Of a DNA stretch of 64,000 nucleotides, positions 32,001-41,000 are shown piece after piece. The stretch is from Cymbomonas tetramitiformis. Its lineage: Eukaryota; Chlorophyta; Pyramimonadophyceae; Pyramimonadales; Pyramimonadaceae. The notes beneath the pieces are model-generated. The model was given only the letters and a program-made list of their open reading frames with translations, did not search any database and was not told the DNA's origin. The stretch lies in NCBI GenBank assembly GCA_001247695.2, contig LGRX02015092.1, positions 1-64,000 of the forward strand. The letters are read 5' to 3'. A program made the translations under genes and the position numbers. The number at the start of each line of letters is the position of its first letter. The stretch's first letter is position 1.

Positions 32001-35000
32001 AAGCGAAGGGAGGGCTCTCCCGCGCCGCGGTCCAGGTGAATAGAATGCGCGCGACGGGCCGCGACTGCAGAATCTGCGGTGCCGGATGAGTGCATCGTAT
32101 AACCCACACTATCAGATAGGGAATGCGCATGCTGATCGGATGGCCCTGTGCATTGGGTGTGCAGGGGGGTCGCCGGGAGCCCTCCGCTGCGCAGCTCGAG
32201 GTGCACCCATCTCCTCGTGCACCGACTCCATCCACGAGGGTCCGAGGGGCCGCTTTGTCAGCGAGGTGCAACGAGAATAGAGGCGGGTCTAGGGGAGACC
32301 TCCGGGGAGCCTGATGGCATGTGGCACAGGTGGGGGTGGAATGATGACGTGGGCGCGCGGGGGACACGGGCGTTCAGATGGGTTCAGGCGGGGCAGGGAG
32401 ATCGAGTCGGTGTGATGAGATGGTGCGGGGGGGAGGGGGGTTCGCCATTGTTTGCCATGGTGGGCGCGCAGGAAGAGCTGGAGAATCTGGAGCGTGCAAA
32501 TGTGAAACTGAAGGTGCGTGAACGGCCCACAATGAATCTGGAGCGTGCAAATGTGAAACTGAAGGTGCGTGAACGGCCCACTGAATCTGGAGAGCGTGCA
32601 AATGTGAAACTGAAGGTGCGTGAAACGGCCCACAATGAATCTGGAGCGTGTAAATGTGAAACTGAAGGTGCGTGAACGGCCCACAATGAATCTGGAGCGT
32701 GCAAATGTGAAACTGAAGGTGCGTGAACGGCCCACAATGAATCTGGAGCGTGCAAATGTGAAACTGAAGGTGCGTGAACGGTCCACAATGAATCTGGAGC
32801 GTGCAAATGTGAAACTGAAGGTGCGTGAACGGCCCACAATGAATCTGGAGCGTGCAAATGTGGAAACTGAAGTTGCGTGAACGGCCCACAATGAATCTGG
32901 AGCGTGCAAATGTGAAACTGAGGTGCGTGAGAACGGCCCACAATGAATCTGGAGCGTGCAAATGTGGAAACTGAAGGTGCGTGAACGGCCCACAATGAAT
33001 CTGGAGCGTGCAAATGTGAAACTGAAGGTGTGTGAACGGCTCACAATCGGAGGTCCTGTGCGACGTGGCGCATGTCGTGCTCTGCAAGACCTGGCGGTGG
33101 CACAGTGAGCTGAAGGCCTCTCCGGGAGAACGCTTCCCTCACGCCAGCAGAACGGAGAACAGGGTGCAGACCCGTCACCCTCCGCAGTGATGGAACACAG
33201 GTGAAAATTGCGGAGTCGGACCACGAGAGCAAGGAGATGGCGGGCAAGCTCAAACGCCTCGAGGTGGGTGCTCGCGACCGTTCGCATGGCTCCGGCAGCG
33301 CTGCCTCGCCTTGGTCCGCAGCATCCCAACGAGCAGGGTGGCAATTGCGTGCCCTTCTGGCCCCAGCCGCCGCCCCTCACGTCCTGCCTCGCCTAGGATC
33401 GCGCCCTTCCCCGGACTGGCTCCAGCGACCTTGATGCCCGCGCGCTGGGGTAGCCACGGCCACCAGCCCTACCCTCGCGACGTGTTGCGGAAACACGGCA
33501 CTCTAGGGTCTCCTACAGCTTTCCTGCAGATGAGTGAGTGGGACGGAACATGCCCTGAAGGCGGGACGGAACATGCCCTTCCAGAGGGGCTGAAATGGAC
33601 TTGATTCACGGGAGCCCGCGCCTGTGCCAGGAGGAGCATACCGTCACCGTGGCCAAGTTGATGGCAAAGGACGCGTCGGACCAGCGGAGCGGGGTTTCTG
33701 GCAGTGGGCCGTGGAGCGTCGGGGAAGAAAGCCTGCAGGTGCTGGAGGAGCTGGGCTTGAACCAGCACCACAAGCACAGCGCGGAGGCGGAGATGGATCA
33801 GGTGCCTGAGCACTCCCCCGGTCATGCGCGCAAACGTGATGCCTACCAAGTCTAAGCTCGCGGTTTCTGTGAAGAGCCTCCCTGCTCACAGCATGCCGCA
33901 TGCCACTGTGCCTGTATGTGCGGCTTGGGCTGTGGGAACACCTGAGGCAGCTGGGGGAGCTGATAGTGGAACGGGCTGCAAGAACATTCCTGTGTCAGCT
34001 TGCGCAGGGCGTGTGGTGAGCTCTACGTGAAGCATGCTGGGGGTTGACATGACCATGAGGGTTTGGAAATTGATGCAGGGGCCTGGTTACCCTAGCGAGA
34101 CCGACGAGTCGAGTACCATGGAGGCGGCGTATCGCATGCTTGCTACCAATGGCCGGTGCGGCGCTTCTCCCCAGAAGCTCTATCACACGCCTAGCTCACC
34201 CAGCTGCAACAGTGTGAGGTCCCCCACTGTGTTATGGCAAGCTCCCATGGTGACCCCCCTTCGGGAGACCAGCCGCGCCGTTGGATGCCCGTGCTAGCAC
34301 CTGGGGGGGCGCCATCCGATGGCCCTGCTCGCACCTAGGACGTCATCCAATGGCCCCGCTCGCACCTGGGGCGCCATCCGATGGCCCTGTTCGCACCGGG
34401 TGCACCATTCGATGGCCCGGCTCGCACCTGGGGCGCCATCCGATGGCCCGTGCTCGCACCTGGGGCGCCATCCGATGGCCCTGCTCGCACCGGGTGCACC
34501 ATCCGATGGCCCTGCTCGCACCTGGGGCGCCATCCGATGGCCCGCCTCGCACCGGGTGCACCATCCGATGGCCCTGCTCGCACGTGGGCCGCTATCCGAT
34601 GGCCCGGCTCGCACCTGGGGCGCCATCCGATGCCCCGGCTCGCACCTGGGGCACCATCCGATGGCCCTGCTCGCACCTGGGGCGCCATCTGATGGCCCTG
34701 TTCGCACCTGGGGCGCCATCTGACGGCCCTGTTCGCACCTGGGGCGCCATCCGATGGCCCTGCTCGCACCTGGGGCGCCATCCGATGGCCCTGCTCGCAC
34801 CGGGTGCGCCATCCGATGGCCCGGCTCGCACCTGGGGCGCCATCCGATGGCCCTGCTCGCACCGGGTGCACCATCCGATGGCCCTGCTCGCACCTGGGGC
34901 GCCATCCGATGGCCCGGCTCGCACCTGGGGCGCCATCCGATGGCCCGCCTCGCACCTGGGGCGCCATCCGATGCCCCGGCTCGCACCTGGGGCGCCATCC

Positions 35001-38000
35001 GATGCCCCGGCTCGCACCTGGGGCGCCATCCGATGCCCCGGCTCGCACCTGGGGCGCCATCCGATGCCCCGGCTCGCACCTGGGGCGCCATCTGATGGCC
35101 CTGTTCGCACCTGGGGCGCCATCCGATGGCCCGGCTCGCACCTGGGGCGCCATCCGATGGCCCTGCTCGCACCTGGGGCACCATCCGATGGCCCGGCTCG
35201 CACCTGGGGCGCCATCCGATGGCCCTGCTCGCACGGCCACACTCCAAGCACCTGATGCAAAGGAAAGTCGGTTGGAGGAGGCTGAAGCAGAAGGGGTGGC
35301 GAAGAGGATGAGGACAGCTTAACGACGGAGAGCTCGCCTGAGTTCGGGGAGGTGCCGCGGGAGGTCGCGAGCACTGTGCTGAGCGACAACATCGGCTCGA
35401 AGATGGCGCGGGCCACGGCGATGCTGGCGGCGCTCGACGACACGCGCATCGAGGAGGCCGCGGTGGTGCACTTCGCGGAGGTGAGGGCGGCGGCTGGTGC
35501 CCGGAGTGCTCCCCCGGTGCAGTGACGGAGCAAACTCCCTTTGATTCCAGTGGGGGCGCCGCTTGCTGATGTGAGAGATTGGCGGCTCGGCACATGTGGA
35601 TCATGCCGGATGCCATGCGTGTCACCGGCCTCCGCTGATTTGGGTGCAGGTGCAAGCGAAGGAGCAAGCGCGCGCCTCCACGTCGATGTCGCAGCAGACC
35701 CCCATGACTGAGGCCCGGCCCAAGGAGGGCCCTGTGGCGGGCTTGGATGGCACTGCGGAGGCAGTGAGCCAGGTGGAGCCTGGAGCCACCTCTGACGCGT
35801 TTGCCAGGCTGAACCAGCAGGCCGCAGACGTGCTGACTCATCTGGACATGAAATCGACGGCTCCAGTCCCTAAGGTTGGGATCCCAGCCCCCTCCGGGCA
35901 ATGAGCGGATCGCACCGTGGGCTCGTGACGCGCCTTTCCCGGCGAGGATGTTGATTGATGGCGCTGGTGCTGTGGAGCGGGTATGAGGTGGTGACCGTGT
36001 ACAGCGTCGACGTGGACCATGGATGCTGGGGTGCAGGCGATGCAAAGCAAGCTGCGCTCTCACGGCACCGCAACTTCTTCGGAGCCAGAGGAGGTCGGCG
36101 CCGCGCCCTGCGCCCCTGCCACATGCGCCCTCCTCCCCAGGATCCTCTTGATCGGAGGGCTCTCCAAGTGCGGTGCCCCGGACCCCGAAACGCGCCGTCG
36201 CAGCTTTTTGCGTGTGGCGAAGGGAATCCATCATGGCTCGCTTTGGAAATGCGATTTAGAGATGGAAATGTCTCTGGTGGGGTGGCCAATGGCCTCGCTG
36301 CGGCCGCGCCTTCTGCGGCGATGTGGAGGGACCGGGCGCCACGTCGAGGGTAAGAAGCACGTGCATTGCTGTCTGTGGTTTGCGGCTCGGTCACGAAAGG
36401 TCCAAACTATCCCGACGTGGCGGCTGCACGGGGACTCTGACGTGGCGGCTGCTCGGGGACTCTGACGTGGCGGCTGCATTTCTTTATTTTTTTTACGACC
36501 TGAATTTTGGGAGGAACGTTGCGGATGGGGAATGGCTACGGGAGGAGGCGTGTCCTAGGACGAGAAGATGAAGGGTGGAGGGAGGAGTGCGTCGTCTGAG
36601 GAGGAGCAGCCGAGCTATTTGGACCAGGTGAGCCCGCTGTGCCCGCTTTGACCACGCGCTCGAAGCAGAGCTACTTGGACCGGGTGAGCGCGCTGTACCC
36701 GCTTTGACCACGCGCTCGAAGCCGAGCTACTTGGACCGGGTGAGCGCGCTGTACCCGCTTTGACCACGCGCTCGAAGCAGAGCTACTTGGACCAGGTGAG
36801 GGCGCCGTACCCGCTATGACCACGCGCTCGAAGCAGAGCTACTTGGACCGGGTGAGCGCGCTGTGCCCGCTTTCACCACGCGCTCGAAGCCGAGCTACTT
36901 GGACCGGGTGAGCGCGCTGTACCCGCTTTGACCACGCGCTCGAAGCCGAGCTACTTGGACCGGGTGAGCGCGCTGTGCCCGCTTTGACCACGCGCTCGAA
37001 GCCGAGCTACTTGGACCGGGTGAGCGCGCTGTACCCGCTTTGACCACGCGCTCGAAGCCGAGCTACTTGGACCGGGTGAGCGCGCTNNNNNNNNNNNNNN
37101 NNNNNNNNNNNNNNNNNNNNNNNNNNNNNNNNNNNNNNNNNNNNNNNNNNNNNNNNNNNNNNNNNNNNNNNNNNNNNNNNNNNNNNNNNNNNNNNNNNNN
37201 NNNNNNNNNNNNNNNNNNNNNNNNNNNNNNNNNNNNNNNNNNNNNNNNNNNNNNNNNNNNNNNNNNNNNNNNNNNNNNNNNNNNNNNNNNNNNNNNNNNN
37301 NNNNNNNNNNNNNNNNNNNNNNNNNNNNNNNNNNNNNNNNNNNNNNNNNNNNNNNNNNNNNNNNNNNNNNNNNNNNNNNNNNNNNNNNNNNNNNNNNNNN
37401 NNNNNNNNNNNNNNNNNNNNNNNNNNNNNNNNNNNNNNNNNNNNNNNNNNNNNNNNNNNNNNNNNNNNNNNNNNNNNNNNNNNNNNNNNNNNNNNNNNNN
37501 NNNNNNNNNNNNNNNNNNNNNNNNNNNNNNNNNNNNNNNNNNNNNNNNNNNNNNNNNNNNNNNNNNNNNNNNNNNNNNNNNNNNNNNNNNNNNNNNNNNN
37601 NNNNNNNNNNNNNNNNNNNNNNNNNNNNNNNNNNNNNNNNNNNNNNNNNNNNNNNNNNNNNNNNNNNNNNNNNNNNNNNNGACCACGCGCTCGAAGCAGA
37701 GCTACTTGGACCAGGTGAGGGTGCTGTACCCGCTATGACCACGCGCTCGAAGCCGAGCTACTTGGACCGGGTGAGCGCGCTGCGCCCGCTTTGACCACGC
37801 GCTCGAAGCCGAGCTACTTGGACCGGGTGAGCGCGCTGTATCTGCTTTGACCACGCGCTCGAAGCACAGCTTCGTGGACCGGGTGAGTGCGCTGTACCCG
37901 CTTTGACCACGCGCTCGAAGCCGAGTTACTTGGATCAGGTGAGCGCGTTGTACCCGCTTTGACCACGCGCTCGAAGCAGAGCTACTAGGACTGGTTGAGC

Positions 38001-41000
38001 GCGCTGTACCCGCTTTGACCACGCGCTCGAAGCCGAGCTACTTGGACCGGGTGAGCGCGCTGTACGCGCTTTGACCACGCGCTCGAAGCAGAGCTACGTG
38101 GACCAGGTGAGGGCGCTGTGCCCGCTTTGACCACGCGCTCGAAGCAGAGCTACTTGGACCGGGTGAGCGCCGCTGTACCTGCTATGACCACGCGCGCTCG
38201 GGCTAGAGCTACTTGGACCAGGTGAAACAGCGCTGTACGCGCTTGGACCACGCGCGCTGAAGCAGAGCGTTTGACCTGGTGAGCGCGCTTGTACCTCGCT
38301 GACCACGCGTCGTCGAGCTACTTGGACCGTGAGCGCGCTGTACCCGCTTTGACCACGCGCTCGAAGCAGAGCTACTTGGACCAGGTGAGCGCGCTGTGCC
38401 CGCTTTGACCACGCGCTCAAAGCAGAGCTACTTGCACCGGGTGAGCGCGCTGTACCTGCTATGACCACGCGCTCGAAGCAGAGCTACTTGGACCAGGTGA
38501 GGGTGCTGTACCCGCTATGACCACGCGCTCGAAGCCGAGCTACTTGGACCGGGTGAGCGCGCTGCGCCCGCTTTGACCACGCGCTCGAAGCCGAGCTACT
38601 TGGACCGGGTGAGCGCGCTGTATCTGCTTTGACCACGCGCTCGAAGCACAGCTTCGTGGACCGGGTGAGTGCGCTGTGCCCGCTTTGACCACGCGCTCGA
38701 AGCCGAGCTACTTGGATCAGGTGAGCGCGTTGTACCCGCTTTGACCACGCGCTCGAAGCAGAGCTACTTGGACCAGGTGAGCGCGCTGTACGCGCTTTGA
38801 CCACGCGCTCGAAGCAGAGCTACTTGGACCGGGTGAGCGCGCTGTACCCGCTTTGACCACGCGCTCGAAGCCGAGCTACTTGGACCGGGTGAGCGCGCTG
38901 TACCCGCTTTGACCACGCGCTCGAAGCAGAGCTACTTGGACCAGGTGAGGGCGCCGTACCCGCTTTCACCACGCGCTCGAAGCCGAGCTACTTGGACCGG
39001 GTGAGCGCGCTGTACCCGCTTTGACCACGCGCTCGAAGCCGAGCTACTTGGACCGGGTGAGCGCGCTGTACCTGCTTTGACCACGCGCTCGAAGCAGCTC
39101 TACGTGGACCGGGTGAGTGCGCTGTGCCCGCTTTGACCACGCGCTCGAAGCCGAGCTACTTGGATCAGGTGAGCGCGTTGTTCCCGCTTTGACCACGCGC
39201 TCGAAGCAGAGGTACTTGGACCAGGTGAGCGCGCTGTACCCGCTTTGACCACGCGCTCGAAGCAGAGCTACTTGGACCGGGTGAGCGCGCTGTACCCGCT
39301 TTGACCACGCGCTCGAAGCCAGGCTGCACCAAGACCAAATTGACGCTGTCTCTGCACCTGACACCTGCCTCAGCATTACCCAGAATAGCAGTATGCTCCA
39401 CTTCCTCATATGTGTGAGCAGGCTGCTTGGATCAGGTGAGAGCGCGCTGGCCCTTTGACCTGCGCTTTCAAACAGAGCTACTTGGACCGGGTGAGCGCAC
39501 TGTGCCCGCTTTGACCACGCCGCTCGAAACAGAGCTACTGGACCAGGTATGGCGGGCTTTGCCACAGCACGACCACGCGCTCAGCAGAGCTATTTGGAAC
39601 AGGTGAGGGGCGCTGTGCCCGCACTGACCACGCGCTCAGCCGAGCTACTTGGACCAGGTGAGGCGCTGCCCGCTGACCCGCGGCAGCTCGAAGCAGAGGT
39701 ACTTGGACCAGGTGAGCCGCGTTGTACCGCTGACCTGCGCTCAAGCAGGCTACTTGGAGCAGGTAGGTAGCTGTGCCCGCTGACCACGCGCTCGAAGCCG
39801 AGCTACTGGACAAACAGGGGCGCTGGCACCCGCTTGACCACGCGCTCGAAGCAGAGGCCACTTGGACCAGTGAGCGTTGGCACGCTTTGACCACGCGCTC
39901 GAAGCAGAGCTACTGGACGGGTAAGCGCGCTTTATCTCTTTGACCACGCGCTCGAAGCACAGCTTCACGTGGACCGGTGGGCGCACTGTGCCGGCACATT
40001 ACGCGCTCGAGCAGAGCTACTTGGTCCAGGTGAGGCGCGCTGGCCACCCGCTTTGACCACGCGCTCGAAAGCCGAGCTACTTGGACCAGGTGAGCGCGCT
40101 GTACCCGCTTTGACCACAGCGGCTCGAAGCAGAGCTACTTGGACCGGGTGTCGCGCTGTGCCGCTTTGACCACGCGCTCGACAGGCTGCACTTGGACCAG
40201 GTAGGCGCGCTGTGCACCCGCAGCCACGTTGAAGCAGGCTACTTAGACCAGGTGAGCGCGCTGTACCCGCTTTGACCACGCGCTCGAAGCAGAGCTACTT
40301 GGACCAGGTGAGCGCGCTGTGCCCGCTTTGACCACGCGCTCAAAGCAGAGCTACTTGCACCGGGTGAGCGCGCTGTACCTGCTATGACCACGCGCTCGAA
40401 GCAGAGCTACTTGGACCAGGTGAGCGCGCTGTGCCCGCTTTGACCACGCGCTCGAAGCAGAGCTACTTAGACCAGGTGAGCGCGCTGTGCCCGCTTTGAC
40501 CACGCGCTCGAAGCAGAGATACTTGGACCGGGTGAGGGCGCTGCGCCCGCTTTGACCACGCGCTCCAAGCAGTACAAAGCAGGCAGGCGCCATGCCAGTC
40601 TGCAGGCGGCGGTGCCCAGGATCAGCCACAGGTAGCAGGACAGAGCGTAGCCTCCGAGGACGGCGCAGATTCACCGGGAAAACTTCGCAAGCCGAAGCAG
40701 CGCGGCTCGGCCGAAGCTGGTCGGCGTGCTGCACCCTGAATCGCGGGGGAAAGGAGTGCGCGTGACGCCGCTGCGCTGCTCTGCAGAGTGCGGATGAGCT
40801 GGACGAGATGTTCGAAGAAGGTTTGTTCGCGGTGCTCGACCACGGCGGACAGCCCGAGAGGCGGGGGCGCCACCAGCAGACTCTGGCCACCGAAAAAGTG
40901 ACCGCCCGGCAGCGGCTTTTCAGGTACAAGTGGCGTGGCGCCATTGGATGATTGCCGTGTGATGGGAAAATTGTGGAATCAGTGGAAGTGCGCTGTGGGG

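Noticed and set aside
32289..33380. A 363-codon minus-strand frame rich in SFTFARSRFIVGR repeats
   Set aside because: It is the opposite-strand translation of the 51-bp array, which has exon and donor structure on the plus strand.
34294..36234. A 646-codon minus-strand open frame and several 300-codon frames on both strands
   Set aside because: They are produced by the stop-free 31-bp minisatellite, repeat with the unit period, and overlap phase-consistent plus-strand exons.
36951..37742. Open frames across the N gap
   Set aside because: They consist mostly of unknown residues.
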